DNA from: Pseudomonadota bacterium
Lineage (GTDB): Bacteria > Pseudomonadota > Gammaproteobacteria > Steroidobacterales > SZUA-146
Assembly (NCBI GenBank): GCA_039028935.1
Contig: JBCCHD010000003.1
Span: 62,001 to 126,000, forward strand
Direction of reading: 5' to 3'
Length of the DNA stretch: 64,000 bases
The notes under the pieces are model-generated. The model was not told where the DNA came from. It was given only the letters and a program-made list of their open reading frames with translations, and searched no databases. Shown here one piece after another: positions 1-15,755 of this stretch (position 1 is the stretch's first letter; every line of letters starts with the position of its first letter). The translations under genes were made by a program, and so were the position numbers.

Positions 1-6
1 ATCGTT

Positions 7-1356
7 TTAATTCGCCGTCAGTGCTGCTGAGCGGCTATCTCGTGCCCAGTGTTCGCGCGCCTGCTGCGAGCTCAAGCTGGCGGCTAGATAACTTGCTACG
101 AGAAAAAACAGCGCCTGAATCGCAAAGGCCGTGGCGTAGGCGGGTGCGGTTGTGCCGACGATGAGGCGGATAACGTCGATCACGCCTGTACCCAGCAGTC
201 CACCGAGGCCAAATGCAATAGCCTGAGCTGCGCCCCATACACCCATGCGTAGGCCATCGCGCTGCCGTCGACCGCTGCTGACGAGGCTCATCATGCAGCC
301 AATCGCGGCGACGGCGAAAATGCCATTCGCTGTGCCAAGCCCAAACACGACTTGGCGAAGTGGCCAACCGACGCCCTCGAATGCGCCAAACGACAACATG
401 CCCAACGCGGCGGCTGATGCCAGGCATCCTCCGATCATGCAGCGCCTGAGTACGTCGTGTTTGCCTTTAGCGATGCCGCTACCGATTAATGCGACGAGCA
501 ACATACCGAGCAGTACGCCGCCATGTTGGACACCACCCAGTTTGGTCGACTCGCCTGGCGTGAAATCAAACACCGCGCCGGCGAAGGGTTCCAACAGTAA
601 ATCCTGCGCGCTGTAGGCCAGCATCGAGATAAACACAAATAAGGCGAAGCGACGGGTGAGCGGTTCGCTCATGACGTCGCGCAATGCGGAGAGAAATTCG
701 TCGCGCGAGGGTGCCGATTCGGCGCTCGTTGGATTGCCCAGAGTGGACGGCACTGATGCCCGTTTTTCAATGCCCGCTACCGCGAGCGTGGTAAACAGTA
801 CCGCGAGTCCGCCAACTGCCGCGGTGAGCCACACTAGTCGACCAAAGGTAAAAGGATCCAGCAGTTGACCGACGATGACGGTGGTGAGCACAAAGCCCAT
901 AATCATCATGACCCAGGTGATGGTTGCGGCAGCGGCGCGGCGCGAGGCACTGACCGTGGCGGCGAGTAACACCAGCAGCGAGGTGCCACTTGCACCGACG
1001 CCTGCGCCCACGAGTAAAAACGCGAGTGTCGCGACGATGACGCCCATCAAAGTGGAGTGCGCCATCACCAACGTCGACGCTGCCGCCAGTGTGCCACCAA
1101 GCGCCAGTACGACCATGCCACCGATGATCCACGGTGTGCGCGACCCGCCGCAGTCGGACGCGTAGCCGAACTTAGGGCGCAGTATTTGCACGGCGTAGTG
1201 AAGCGCGACCAGCGCACCCGGAAGCATGGCTGGCAATGCCAGCTCAACGACCATCACACGATTAAGCGTAGAGGTAGTGAGAACGACAATCGCGCCGAGA
1301 GAGGCTTGAATGACCCCCAGCCTGAAAATACCAAACCAGCCCAGCCCTGTCGTCAT
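7..1356 (-). CDS. PucC-family BCD transporter (MFS), bchP-bchG type
   Basis: Polytopic inner-membrane protein of 449 aa with about 12 hydrophobic segments. It belongs to the bacteriochlorophyll-delivery (BCD/PucC) branch of the major facilitator superfamily. The family signature LNRVMVVEL lies near residues 32-40 and is shared with the LhaA copy at 13529-14962 (LNRVMIVEL). Family members assist light-harvesting complex assembly, probably by handling bacteriochlorophyll. The start overlaps the bchG stop by 4 bp (ATGA), so the two are translationally coupled. This matches the bchP-orf428-bchG order of other purple bacteria, and bchP is expected just beyond the left edge. The gene is complete; its stop is at 7-9. 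Confidence 0.9.
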   Translation of the reverse strand: MTTGLGWFGIFRLGVIQASLGAIVVLTTSTLNRVMVVELALPAMLPGALVALHYAVQILRPKFGYASDCGGSRTPWIIGGMVVLALGGTLAAASTLVMAHSTLMGVIVATLAFLLVGAGVGASGTSLLVLLAATVSASRRAAAATITWVMMIMGFVLTTVIVGQLLDPFTFGRLVWLTAAVGGLAVLFTTLAVAGIEKRASVPSTLGNPTSAESAPSRDEFLSALRDVMSEPLTRRFALFVFISMLAYSAQDLLLEPFAGAVFDFTPGESTKLGGVQHGGVLLGMLLVALIGSGIAKGKHDVLRRCMIGGCLASAAALGMLSFGAFEGVGWPLRQVVFGLGTANGIFAVAAIGCMMSLVSSGRRQRDGLRMGVWGAAQAIAFGLGGLLGTGVIDVIRLIVGTTAPAYATAFAIQALFFLVASYLAASLSSQQAREHWARDSRSAALTAN

Positions 1357-2261
1357 GAGAGCAGCACCTGACGAATCGCAAATGCCGTGAATAACATTCC
1401 GCTGACATACAGTGTCACGCCAAATGCGCTATACCAGGTGGCGTATCGAATTGGGTTGCTCAAAAAGCGGCGCATCATCACAAGCTGCACGCCGAGCAAT
1501 GCGGTGACCGCAAGCGCATGGAAGGGCATGTCGATGTACACGAGTAGCGCAACGACCGCTACTTGCGCCAGCGCCATAATCACGCACGCAATGCGCGCGG
1601 CACCATCGGCACCGTGCAGCACGGGCAAACTGTTCACACCCATGCGCGTGTCGCCTTCGATGGCTTTAAAATCGTTGAGTGTCATGATGCCGTGGGCACC
1701 AACACTGTAAGCGAGTGCGGCGACAATCGAATGCCACGTGGGCAACATACCGCTGATCACCGCGGCGGCGGTAAACCATGGCAAGCCCTCGTAACAGATG
1801 GCCACCGCGCTGTTGCCCCACCAGCCATTCGCTTTGAGCCTGAGTGGTGGGGCGCTATAGACCCAAGCGAGAAGTAGGCCGACACACGCGGCGGTAAACA
1901 CCCAGGATCCGAGCACTGACGCCACGGCCAGTGAGAGCGCGGTCCAGATCAGAGCAAAATAAAACCCATGGCGACCCGGTACACGGCCTGACGGAATAGG
2001 CCGGTCGGGTTCATTGATCGCGTCAACGTGACGGTCATACCAGTCGTTGACGATTTGGCTGGTGCCACAGACGAGTGGACCGGCCAGCGCCACACCGCCG
2101 ACTACGAACCAGGCCCTCGAACCCAAAGTGGCACCGGAGGCGACCAGCCCACAGCTGAACGCCCACATGGGCGGAAACCAGGTTACGGGCTTGAGTAATT
2201 CAAGATACGCACGCCAGGTCGGCGCGCGACTATCCAGCATCGGCGAGGACGTGCGTTCCAT
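1353..2261 (-). CDS. bchG: Bacteriochlorophyll synthase (geranylgeranyl/phytyl transferase)
   Basis: Esterifies bacteriochlorophyllide a with geranylgeranyl (or phytyl) diphosphate, the last assembly step of bacteriochlorophyll. It is a 302 aa UbiA-family membrane prenyltransferase. The first Asp-rich motif, NDWYDRHVDAINEPDRP, is at residues 72-88, and a second, DFKAIEGDTRMGVNSLP, lies near residue 197. Length and the WFPPMWAF segment near the N-terminus fit BchG rather than UbiA or CyoE. It leads a minus-strand pair with the BCD transporter. A perfect PpsR palindrome lies 30 bp upstream of the ATG. Confidence 0.95.
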   Translation of the reverse strand: MERTSSPMLDSRAPTWRAYLELLKPVTWFPPMWAFSCGLVASGATLGSRAWFVVGGVALAGPLVCGTSQIVNDWYDRHVDAINEPDRPIPSGRVPGRHGFYFALIWTALSLAVASVLGSWVFTAACVGLLLAWVYSAPPLRLKANGWWGNSAVAICYEGLPWFTAAAVISGMLPTWHSIVAALAYSVGAHGIMTLNDFKAIEGDTRMGVNSLPVLHGADGAARIACVIMALAQVAVVALLVYIDMPFHALAVTALLGVQLVMMRRFLSNPIRYATWYSAFGVTLYVSGMLFTAFAIRQVLLS

Positions 2262-2267
2262 CCAATG

Positions 2268-2308
2268 ACCCTAGCGCTGAGGGGCCAATATGTCAATTTG
2301 AACTGACA
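2268..2308 (-). promoter_or_regulatory. bchG promoter with perfect PpsR operator
   Basis: The palindrome TGTCA-N8-TGACA (TGT-N12-ACA) spans 2291-2308, an exact match to the PpsR/CrtJ consensus. On the minus strand a TTGACA (-35, 2296-2291) is followed after 17 bp by a weak TAGGGT (-10, 2273-2268), so the operator overlaps the -35. The site lies between bchG and ppsR, so PpsR may repress bchG directly. Promoter activity is inferred. Confidence 0.75.
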
Positions 2309-2327
2309 GTAATGCTGGGTTTACAGA

Positions 2328-3740
2328 TTAGTCGCCGGCGGGGTCATCGGCATCGGGGTCACCGATGTCGAATCGGCGCAGCTTGACGTAGAGACTCTGC
2401 CGGGAAAGGCCCAGCATGTCGGCCGCTGAGGCGCGGTTATTCGAGGTCATCTTAAGCGCGGCTTCAATGCACAAACGTTCAATCAAATCAGTCGTTTCGC
2501 GCACTAGATCCTTGAGAGGCACGCGACCGACTAACTCGGTCATTTGTTCCAGAGACTGGCCGAGCGGCTGTTTGGCCATATCGTCGGTTCGTCGAGGTCG
2601 TTTAATGATTCGCCGAATCACGAACCCAAAGCACGGTATGTCACTTTGCAGCGCGGCCACCGCGGACAACTCAACATCGACCGGTGCCCCGAACTCAGGA
2701 TTTATCTGAGTGCCATACTGACGAACGACCCCTCTTTGCTGCAGGTTCTTACGCAACACGCCGACGTCGACGCCGGGACGTCCCAGCCAATTTTCTAGCG
2801 GCTGCAGCTTGATTTGCAGTTCGGACGTGACCTGGCACATTTCCATAAAGGCATCATTCGCCAACAAAATGCGCGCGTCGGGATCGACCACAACAAACGC
2901 GTCCGACGAATGCTCGATGATGTTCATCACCGTGCTGGAATGGTGTCCTTCAGCGCGCGAGCTGGCGTCGTTCGATTTGAGATGAATCAAAAAGAGCGAC
3001 GCGTCGTCCTGCCGCAACAGCTCGGCATTAAGCACGAAATGACTGCCGCGCTGGGTTTCTACCTTAATCGCCGCGCCTTGGCCTGTGGCGCGCACGCTCG
3101 CCAACAATTGTTCAATGCTATTGGCACTGTCTTCGATAAAAAACTTCCCGAAACGCTTGCTCACCAAATGTTTGACGGGCTGATCCAAATATTCGGACGC
3201 AGCGGGATTGGCCTCTACAATATCCCGGCCGTGCGCATCGACAATAAGGATTGCCTCTGACGACATCTTAAACAGCATTCGATAGCGCGTTTCGGCCTGA
3301 TACAGCCGTGCATAGTCGTCTTCCATCGAATGCTGCACGTCGAGCAGTTCTTGCTGCATGACCGAGAGCGCACGTAAATCGCGACCCATAACAATCTTGT
3401 CGCCATTGGATTTGACACTGAAAACGCGAAAGAGAATCGCGGTGTCGGCTTCTTCGTCTGTGGGTAGATTCACTTGTCGCCAACGTGATGGCGAGCGCTC
3501 AGGCGTCGTGCGAAGAAGCGCCTCGATTTTGGGTCGGCTCTCGATGGTGACGGTGTCGACCCAGGACCGACCGATCCAGGCGTTCAGATCGCCAAAAGCG
3601 GCCGCGCCTTGCTCGGCGAACGCGTCGACAATTACGCCCTCACCGTCGACAACAAGCGCCACGTCATTGGCTGAAGAGACGATTTGCGCAACGCCGGCTA
3701 CGTCCAGTTCCGACACGAATTCGGAGGCAATTGAAGTCAC
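2328..3740 (-). CDS. ppsR: PpsR/CrtJ transcriptional repressor (PAS-PAS-HTH)
   Basis: Redox- and light-responsive repressor of bch, crt and puc genes that binds TGT-N12-ACA. The protein is 470 aa: an N-terminal domain (about 10-130), two PAS domains (about 150-260 and 270-385), and a C-terminal Fis-type HTH (NNRASAADMLGLSRQSLYVK) near residues 432-451. The HTH is immediately preceded by LCIEAAL. That cysteine matches the position I recall for the redox-active Cys of Rhodobacter PpsR, and only two other cysteines exist (MEMCQV, IPCFGF). The GTG at 3740 is chosen because AGGA lies 6 bp upstream; a TTG at 3746 sits too close to it. Followed divergently from its own targets; ppaA lies upstream. 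Confidence 0.95.
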   Translation of the reverse strand: MTSIASEFVSELDVAGVAQIVSSANDVALVVDGEGVIVDAFAEQGAAAFGDLNAWIGRSWVDTVTIESRPKIEALLRTTPERSPSRWRQVNLPTDEEADTAILFRVFSVKSNGDKIVMGRDLRALSVMQQELLDVQHSMEDDYARLYQAETRYRMLFKMSSEAILIVDAHGRDIVEANPAASEYLDQPVKHLVSKRFGKFFIEDSANSIEQLLASVRATGQGAAIKVETQRGSHFVLNAELLRQDDASLFLIHLKSNDASSRAEGHHSSTVMNIIEHSSDAFVVVDPDARILLANDAFMEMCQVTSELQIKLQPLENWLGRPGVDVGVLRKNLQQRGVVRQYGTQINPEFGAPVDVELSAVAALQSDIPCFGFVIRRIIKRPRRTDDMAKQPLGQSLEQMTELVGRVPLKDLVRETTDLIERLCIEAALKMTSNNRASAADMLGLSRQSLYVKLRRFDIGDPDADDPAGD

Positions 3741-3784
3741 AAACAATCCTGTTCTAAGCGAATACCAAGCGCTTTTCTAACGGT

Positions 3785-4642
3785 TCACTGAAAACTCGAG
3801 GCGGTTCGGACCGCCTCCTCGCCGTCGTTGGCAAACCCATCCGCACCATAATCTTCCGCTTTGCGGTCCGTCTCCAAAAAGGCCCTTCCACCGACAAGAA
3901 TTCGCACGCCCTTGTGCGCGGACTGACGACGGATATTGCGGAGTAAACCGGCAAGCCGATCCAGGTGTCGGTCGGCCGAAATCGACACGCCAATGATATC
4001 AAATTCTTGTTCCGTCACGAGTTCAATAATGGCCTTTGTTGTGCCCGGTGCGCCGCTCCACACGTGCCACCCGGCACGGCGGAAAAACTCAACAACCATG
4101 AGGTGGCCGAAAGTGTGTTGTTCGCCCGGCATCGGCACGATCAGAGCGGATCGAGTGTGATCAGATTCTGACGTGGGATGCGCGCAAAAACAGGGGCTAA
4201 ACATGTGGAGTATCTGATGCATCCGCGCAACGCCGACCGTTACTTGAGTAAAGTCGCAGTCGTCGTCCTCCCACATGACGCCCAGACGGCGCGCGGCCGG
4301 CGCCAGCAGGGCCAAATAGATATCTCGAAGACGCGCGCCGTCGTCGACGAGCGTTGTAATGTAGCGGGTCGCGACATCGATGGTGTTATTGAGGATTAGC
4401 TCCACAAACGCGTCAACTTCGCCGGTCAGACGGGCGTTGTCCCAACTGTCATCGACGACGTCAGTGCTCGCCCGGGAATCGTCAAACATGACCAGCAGTC
4501 GCGGGATAATCTCGCCCTCAATCGTTTGGCTCAGCTGCGCCATTTCTGGTGTCAACCGCGCTCGTGAAGATGTCGATGCTTCGTCTTCTCTACCCATTGC
4601 TGCCCAGCACTCGTCGTTGACGCGTGACTCTTTAAACCCCAT
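3785..4642 (-). CDS. ppaA: PpaA/AerR-type cobalamin-binding antirepressor
   Basis: About 285 aa with a C-terminal B12-binding (SCHIC-like) domain, residues roughly 160-285. The E-x-H-x-x-G cobalamin signature is visible as E174-Q-H176-T-F-G179, after a helical cap carrying W124 (MWEDDDCDFTQVT). In Rhodobacter, AerR/PpaA binds a cobalamin and modulates PpsR/CrtJ. Lying next to ppsR and divergent from bchF is the standard PGC arrangement. The open frame extends to 4867, but that stretch overlaps the bchF promoter region, so the ATG at 4642 (MGFKESRV) is preferred. An ATG 15 codons further in is possible. Confidence 0.88.
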   Translation of the reverse strand: MGFKESRVNDECWAAMGREDEASTSSRARLTPEMAQLSQTIEGEIIPRLLVMFDDSRASTDVVDDSWDNARLTGEVDAFVELILNNTIDVATRYITTLVDDGARLRDIYLALLAPAARRLGVMWEDDDCDFTQVTVGVARMHQILHMFSPCFCAHPTSESDHTRSALIVPMPGEQHTFGHLMVVEFFRRAGWHVWSGAPGTTKAIIELVTEQEFDIIGVSISADRHLDRLAGLLRNIRRQSAHKGVRILVGGRAFLETDRKAEDYGADGFANDGEEAVRTASSFQ

Positions 4643-4779
4643 GGCCCGGCCCCCAATTCGCGTAATCGCTACTCGATCATACACACAAGCTTGGGTGCAT
4701 GTTGACGCGCCGCGCCATAACAAAGCGAACAGCCGTTTGGCTATTTCCCCAAAGTAATCAAACCCCGTAGGAATAAAAT

Positions 4780-4836
4780 TGTCAAGATAAATTGACGTAT
4801 GGTTTAGTTGACACTGTGTATAAAGCCCTCTAGATT
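4780..4836 (+). promoter_or_regulatory. bchF operon promoter with overlapping PpsR-like sites
   Basis: A sigma70-like promoter TTGACA (4808-4813), 17 bp spacer, TAGATT (4831-4836) precedes bchF. Two PpsR-like palindromes overlap it: TGTCA-N8-TGACG at 4780-4797 and CGTAT-N8-TGACA at 4796-4813, each one outer base off the TGT-N12-ACA consensus. The second covers the -35 hexamer. This promoter probably drives the long plus-strand bchF-to-bchO series. The same 240 bp must also hold the ppaA promoter. Confidence 0.7.
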
Positions 4837-4882
4837 CGGAGTTTGGTAACGACCCATCTGCAAACACCCGAAAGACGGTTCT

Positions 4883-5389
4883 ATGACCACCAAGTCTGAG
4901 AGTTCGGCGACATTGTATACGCCTGAGCAGCGCGCCCGACGCGACGCGACGCGCTGGACGCTGGTGCAGGGCGTGCTGGCGCCCCTGCAGTTTGGGGTGT
5001 TTTTAGTCAGCGTAGTGTTGGTCGTTATGGCGCTCGATGACCCGTCCTTGGCGCCTCATGCGACGCTGTCTGTTATCGTTAAGACATTGATTTTATACAC
5101 AATAATGATAACGGGCTCGCTTTGGGAGAAAGCGGTCTTCGGTCAATATTTGTTTGTACGCGCCTTTTTTTGGGAAGACGTGGTCAGCATGCTTGTTCTG
5201 GCCCTTCACACGGCCTATCTGTTGGCGGTGTGGCAGCAGTGGCTGCCGTTACGCGAGCAACTGCTGCTGGCGCTGGCCGCCTACGCGGCGTATGTGGTGA
5301 ATGCTGCTCAGTTCTTGCTCAAGCTTCGTAAAGCACGGCTGACGTCAAGCCCATCCCTGTCGCCGGCCACAGTGAGGGCCGGGCCATGA
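4883..5389 (+). CDS. bchF: 3-vinyl bacteriochlorophyllide hydratase
   Basis: Hydrates the C3 vinyl group to 3-hydroxyethyl in bacteriochlorophyllide synthesis. It is a 168 aa membrane protein with about four hydrophobic segments. The N-terminal RDATRWTLVQGVLAPLQFGVF block and the LYTIMITGSLWEKAVFGQY block are typical of BchF. It is the first gene of the plus-strand PGC series, directly after a PpsR-controlled promoter, and bchN starts 16 bp after its stop. Length is normal for the family. Confidence 0.95.
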   Translation: MTTKSESSATLYTPEQRARRDATRWTLVQGVLAPLQFGVFLVSVVLVVMALDDPSLAPHATLSVIVKTLILYTIMITGSLWEKAVFGQYLFVRAFFWEDVVSMLVLALHTAYLLAVWQQWLPLREQLLLALAAYAAYVVNAAQFLLKLRKARLTSSPSLSPATVRAGP

Positions 5390-5396
5390 ATAATAA

Positions 5397-6698
<1,302 letters not shown>

Positions 6699-6699
6699 T

Positions 6700-8239
6700 A
6701 TGAAACTAACGGTTTGGACTTACGAGGGCCCGACGCACGTTGGTGCGATGCGCATCGCCACCGCGATGGAGGGGTTGCATTACGTGCTCCACGCGCCGCA
6801 AGGGGACACCTACGCCGATCTTCTGTTTACGATGATTCAGCGTGACAACAAGCGTCCACCGGTAACCTACACCACGTTTCAAGCGCGCGATCTTGGCAGC
6901 GATACCGCGACGCTTTTTCAACAATCAATGATCGATGCATACGAGCGCTTCAAGCCCGACGCAATGATTGTCGGTGCGTCGTGCACCGCCGAACTCATTC
7001 AGGACGATCCCAATGGATTGTCGCAGGCGCTGAATCTACCGATTCCAGTGGTGCCGCTCGAGCTACCGTCGTATCAGCGCAAAGAGAACTGGGGCGCCTC
7101 CGAAACGCTCTATCATCTTATTCGTGCGCTGGCCGGCCCACACGCCCCCGCGCCCGGTAGCACCCGCGCTCCGATAACCGAGCGCGAAGCAGGAGTGCGG
7201 CCAAGCTGCAATTTGTTGGGGCCCACTGCGCTAGGGTTTCGTCATCGCGATGACGTAAGAGAGATCACAACTCTGTTAGATCAATTGGGTGTTGATGTTC
7301 ACGTGGTGGCGCCGATGGGGGCGACACCGGCCGACCTGGCCAACATTGGTGCCGCTGATTTTAACGTGCTCATGTATCCCGAAGTTGGGGACACCGCCGC
7401 GCGTTGGCTCGAGCGTACATTCAAACAGCCGACCGTGCGCACCGTGCCGATCGGTGTCGGTGCCACCCGGGATTTTGTGCAGGAAGTGGCCGCGCTTACG
7501 GGGCTTGACCCCGAGCCGGTGTTGGCCGGTGATCCGAGTCGTCTGCCTTGGTATTCGCGCTCCATCGATTCCACGTATTTGACCGGCAAACGCGTGTTCA
7601 TTTTTGGTGATGCAACACACGCAGTGGCCGCCGCACGAGTCGCGCACGAGGAGATGGGTTTTAAAGTCGTTGGGCTAGGAACATACAGCCGGGAGTTTGC
7701 GCGCGAAGTACGTGCCGCTGCCAAACTATATGACGTTGAGCCACTGATAACCGACGACTACCTCGAGGTGGAAGAGGCCGTTAACCGACTTCAGCCAGAA
7801 ATGGTGTTGGGCACCCAGATGGAACGCCACATCGCAAAACGTTTGGGGATTGGTTGTGCGGTGATATCCGCGCCGGTGCATGTGCAAGATTTTCCTGCGT
7901 CGTACTCGCCACAAATGGGGTTCGAGGGTGCAAACGTGTTGTTTGATACCTGGGTGCATCCGCTCATGATGGGGCTGGAGGAGCATCTGCTGGGTATGTT
8001 CCGCGAAGATTTCGAATTTAATGATGACGTGGCGCCTTCCCACCTTGGGGGTAAAACGCGGGTTGAAGCATCCGTCAAAGACCCGCAACCGTCACCGGAC
8101 GGTGACACAAGTTGGTCGGAAGACGCCGAAAAAGAACTGGGCAAGATTCCGTTTTTTGTGCGCGGCAAAGCACGTCGCAATACTGAGCAATACGCTCGCG
8201 ATAACGGTGTCACCACTATCACCACCGAGATTTTGTACG

Positions 8240-8265
<26 letters not shown>
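6700..8265 (+). CDS. bchB: Light-independent protochlorophyllide reductase subunit B
   Basis: NifK-like partner of BchN in DPOR, 521 aa. Asp36 (QGD36TYAD) occupies the position of the unusual aspartate that supplies the fourth ligand of the NB cluster in Rhodobacter DPOR. Further family blocks are [13 protein letters not shown] and [14 protein letters not shown]. The C-terminal ~60 residues are the usual small domain ([20 protein letters not shown]). The start follows the bchN stop (TAATATG); an open frame runs back into bchN, but the ATG at 6700 gives the conserved [16 protein letters not shown]-terminus. The 3' end overlaps bchH by 26 bp. Confidence 0.96.
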
Positions 8266-12830
<4,565 letters not shown>

Positions 12831-12831
<1 letters not shown>

Positions 12832-13532
12832 TGCACTCAAATACGTATCAACATCGTCGCCAAAAATTGACGACCTACTTTGATCAGACCGCAGCGGACG
12901 CCTGGTCGCAGTTAACATCGGATGCGCCGGTGGGTCGCGTTCGTGCGACGGTGCGAGCGGGACGGGATGCGATGCGCGCGCAACTGTTGAGCTGGCTGCC
13001 GGCGTCTTTGCAAGGAGTGCGATTACTGGACGCCGGTTGCGGTACCGGCGCGTTAGCCATCGACGCCGCCATGCGCGGTGCACATGTTTTGGCGGTTGAT
13101 GTGTCCTCGACCCTGGTCGATGTGGCGGCGCGTCGCACGGACGCTCAATTACTCGAGCGCATTGACTACCGCGTAGGCGATATGCTCGATGAGTCGTTTG
13201 GCGAGGTTGATCACGTGGTGGCGATGGACTCGTTGATTCACTACGATAGCGATGACATCGTCTCGATGCTGGGCACCTTGGCGGCGCGCACTCGACGTTC
13301 TATTTTGTTTACAGTTGCACCGCGCACACCGGCGTTGACGGTGATGCACGCGGTGGGTCGTCTGATACCTTATCGTGAACATCGGGCGCCAGCGATTGTC
13401 CCGGTGGCAGCGAGCGGGCTGCACGCGCGCGTTGCCGCTTCCCCGGTATTGAAGGGCTGGTCGCTCACCGACAGCCAACTGATCAGCAGCGGCTTTTATA
13501 AGTCACAGGCTTTTCGGCTGGAGCGTGTATGA
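12831..13532 (+). CDS. bchM: Magnesium protoporphyrin IX methyltransferase
   Basis: SAM-dependent O-methyltransferase that makes Mg-protoporphyrin IX 13-monomethyl ester. 233 aa. The SAM-binding motif I is LLDAGCGTGALAIDAAMRG near residues 64-82, followed by VLAVDVS. Position between bchL and lhaA is the conserved PGC order. The next enzyme in the pathway, the ring-E cyclase (AcsF or BchE), is not found in this window. Confidence 0.96.
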
Positions 13533-14962
13533 CCAAAACGCGCGACAAGGCGGCGAGTTTCTGGATGCAGGTGGGCAGTGGCTTGTTGCCGTTTGCCGAT
13601 GCGGCCAGTGACTCATTGCCCTTGTCGCGTCTTCTCCGCCTGGCGTTGTTTCAGGTCACGGTCGGCATGGCCGCGGTGCTGCTCACGGGCACATTGAACC
13701 GCGTCATGATTGTCGAATTGGGCGTCCCTGCCTGGTTTGTGGCGCTCATGGTCGCGCTGCCGCTTGTGGTTGCACCGTTTCGAGCGCTGATTGGCTTTCG
13801 TTCCGATATTTACTCGTCAGCGCTTGGCTGGCGACGCGTACCGTTTATCTGGATGGGTACGGTGTTGCAGTTCGGTGGTTTGGCCATCATGCCGTTCGCG
13901 CTCATTATTTTGTCGGGCGATACGCAGGGCTCGATGCTTACCGCGCAATTGGCGGCGGGCTTAGCCTTTTTGCTGGTCGGGTCGGGGATGCATGTGACGC
14001 AGACCGCCGGTCTAGCGCTCGCAACCGACCTTTGCCACGAGGAGCAGCGCCCGCAAGTGGTGTCGTTGTTGTTTGTGGTGTTATTGCTCGGCATGCTGCT
14101 TGGCGCTGCAGTGTTTGGCTGGTTGTTGCACGATTTCAATCAGGTACGTCTGATCAAAGTCATTCAGGGCGCGGCGGTGGTTACGCTTGTTCTGAACGTC
14201 GTGTCGCTATGGAAACAAGAGCCACGCGATCCCGCTCGCAATCAATTTGCACAAAATACGAAGCCCAGTTTTAAAGACGCCTGGCGTCAGCTTAATTCGG
14301 ATGCTCGCTCCGCTCGTTTGCTTGTTGCCGTGGCGCTTGGCACAGCCGGCTTCACGATGCAGGACATTTTGTTGGAGCCCTATGGTGGTGAGGTGTTGGG
14401 CCTCAGCGTCAGTTCCACGACCGCACTCACGGCGATATTAGCCGGCGGCACTTTGATCGCTTTCGCGCTGGCTGCGCGTCTATTGCATAGAGGTATTGAT
14501 GCGCACCGATTGGCCGCCTATGGCGCATTGGTGGGCGTGGTGGCGTTTGCCATTGTGTCGATCGTTGCAGGGTTGCGTATTCCTGGCCTATTTCGGGTGG
14601 GCGTCGCGTTGATCGGATTTGGCGGTGGCCTGTTTGTTGTGGGCACGCTTATCGCGTGCATGAACCAAGCACGTGAAGGTGGCAGCGGATTGGCGCTGGG
14701 TGCCTGGGGCGCGGTGCAGGCGACGTCGGCCGGCGTGGCAATGGCGCTGGGCGGTGCATTGCGCGACGGTGTCGGTGTGTTGGCTGAGAGTGGGGCGTTA
14801 GGTGATGCACTCGCCAATCCAGCGACCGGTTACTGCGTGGTTTACCAGCTCGAAATTCTTTTACTTTTCGCGACGCTTGCGGTGTTGGGGCCGCTAGCGG
14901 CGCATGCGGGTCGGCCAATGGATGCAAAAGCATCGGTTGGTCTGGCCGAGCTTCCCAATTGA
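13529..14962 (+). CDS. lhaA: LH1 assembly protein LhaA (PucC/BCD family)
   Basis: 477 aa, about 12 transmembrane segments, BCD/PucC branch of the MFS. The family motif LNRVMIVEL is near residues 57-65. LhaA promotes LH1 assembly, probably by delivering bacteriochlorophyll to the alpha and beta chains. Starts with a 4-bp ATGA overlap with bchM and is followed by puhA after 22 bp, the classical bchM-lhaA-puhA superoperon. It is the second paralogue of this family in the window. Confidence 0.94.
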   Translation: MTKTRDKAASFWMQVGSGLLPFADAASDSLPLSRLLRLALFQVTVGMAAVLLTGTLNRVMIVELGVPAWFVALMVALPLVVAPFRALIGFRSDIYSSALGWRRVPFIWMGTVLQFGGLAIMPFALIILSGDTQGSMLTAQLAAGLAFLLVGSGMHVTQTAGLALATDLCHEEQRPQVVSLLFVVLLLGMLLGAAVFGWLLHDFNQVRLIKVIQGAAVVTLVLNVVSLWKQEPRDPARNQFAQNTKPSFKDAWRQLNSDARSARLLVAVALGTAGFTMQDILLEPYGGEVLGLSVSSTTALTAILAGGTLIAFALAARLLHRGIDAHRLAAYGALVGVVAFAIVSIVAGLRIPGLFRVGVALIGFGGGLFVVGTLIACMNQAREGGSGLALGAWGAVQATSAGVAMALGGALRDGVGVLAESGALGDALANPATGYCVVYQLEILLLFATLAVLGPLAAHAGRPMDAKASVGLAELPN

Positions 14963-14984
14963 TGATGCGATCAGGAGGTTCGTC

Positions 14985-15755
14985 ATGAACGAGTCGATTG
15001 ACTTAGTAGAAATTTTATTCACATTGTTCTGGCTGTTCTTTTTCGGCCTGGTGTTTTATTTGCACCGCGAGGGCAAGCGCGAGGGGTACCCACTCGAATC
15101 GGATCGAACCGACCGTTCGGGTGGGCGCGTGAAGGTACAAGGTTTTCCTGCCGCGCCCCCTAAGAAGTCGTTTCTTGCGCCCTTAGGCGGTGTGGTTTAC
15201 GTGCCCCGGGATGAGGTCGAGCGGCCATTAGCCGCTGAACCCGCAGCACCGTATCCGGGCGCGCCGATGGTGCCTACCGGTAACCCGATGCTGGACGGTG
15301 TCGGCCCCGCTTCTTGGTCTGATCGGGCGGATGTGCCGGACAAAACTTTGCACAACGAGAATCGCATCGTGCCGATGCGGGTGGCGACCGATTTTGTGGT
15401 TATGGACCGCGATCCGGATCCGCGTGGTATGCAGGTTGTGGGTGCCGATGATGTGGTGGCCGGTACGGTTTCCGATGTCTGGGTCGATCGGGCGGAACCG
15501 CTCATTACGTTCTTCGAGGTTGACTTGGGCAGTGCCCACAATAACAAGCACGTGTTGCTGCCCATCGGGTTTTCGAAGATTCACGCGAAAAAGCGACAGA
15601 TCAAAGTACGCTCGATTTACGCATCGCAGTTTGCAGATGTGCCGGGACTGGCTTCACCGGATGAGATCACCCTGCGTGAAGAAGACCGCATCATGGGGTA
15701 CTTCGGTGGCGGCACATTGTACGCGGATGCGGCACGGCAGGAGCCGAAGTTATGA
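14985..15755 (+). CDS. puhA: Photosynthetic reaction centre H subunit
   Basis: 256 aa. A single N-terminal transmembrane helix (about residues 8-28, LFTLFWLFFFGLVFYLHREG) is followed by a cytoplasmic PRC-barrel domain, which caps PufL/PufM and conducts protons to QB. Family blocks include YPLESDRT, RVATDFVVMDRDPDPRGM and EPLITFFEVDL. The ATG at 14985 is supported by AGGAGG 6 bp upstream. Overlaps puhB by 4 bp (ATGA). Confidence 0.97.
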   Translation: MNESIDLVEILFTLFWLFFFGLVFYLHREGKREGYPLESDRTDRSGGRVKVQGFPAAPPKKSFLAPLGGVVYVPRDEVERPLAAEPAAPYPGAPMVPTGNPMLDGVGPASWSDRADVPDKTLHNENRIVPMRVATDFVVMDRDPDPRGMQVVGADDVVAGTVSDVWVDRAEPLITFFEVDLGSAHNNKHVLLPIGFSKIHAKKRQIKVRSIYASQFADVPGLASPDEITLREEDRIMGYFGGGTLYADAARQEPKL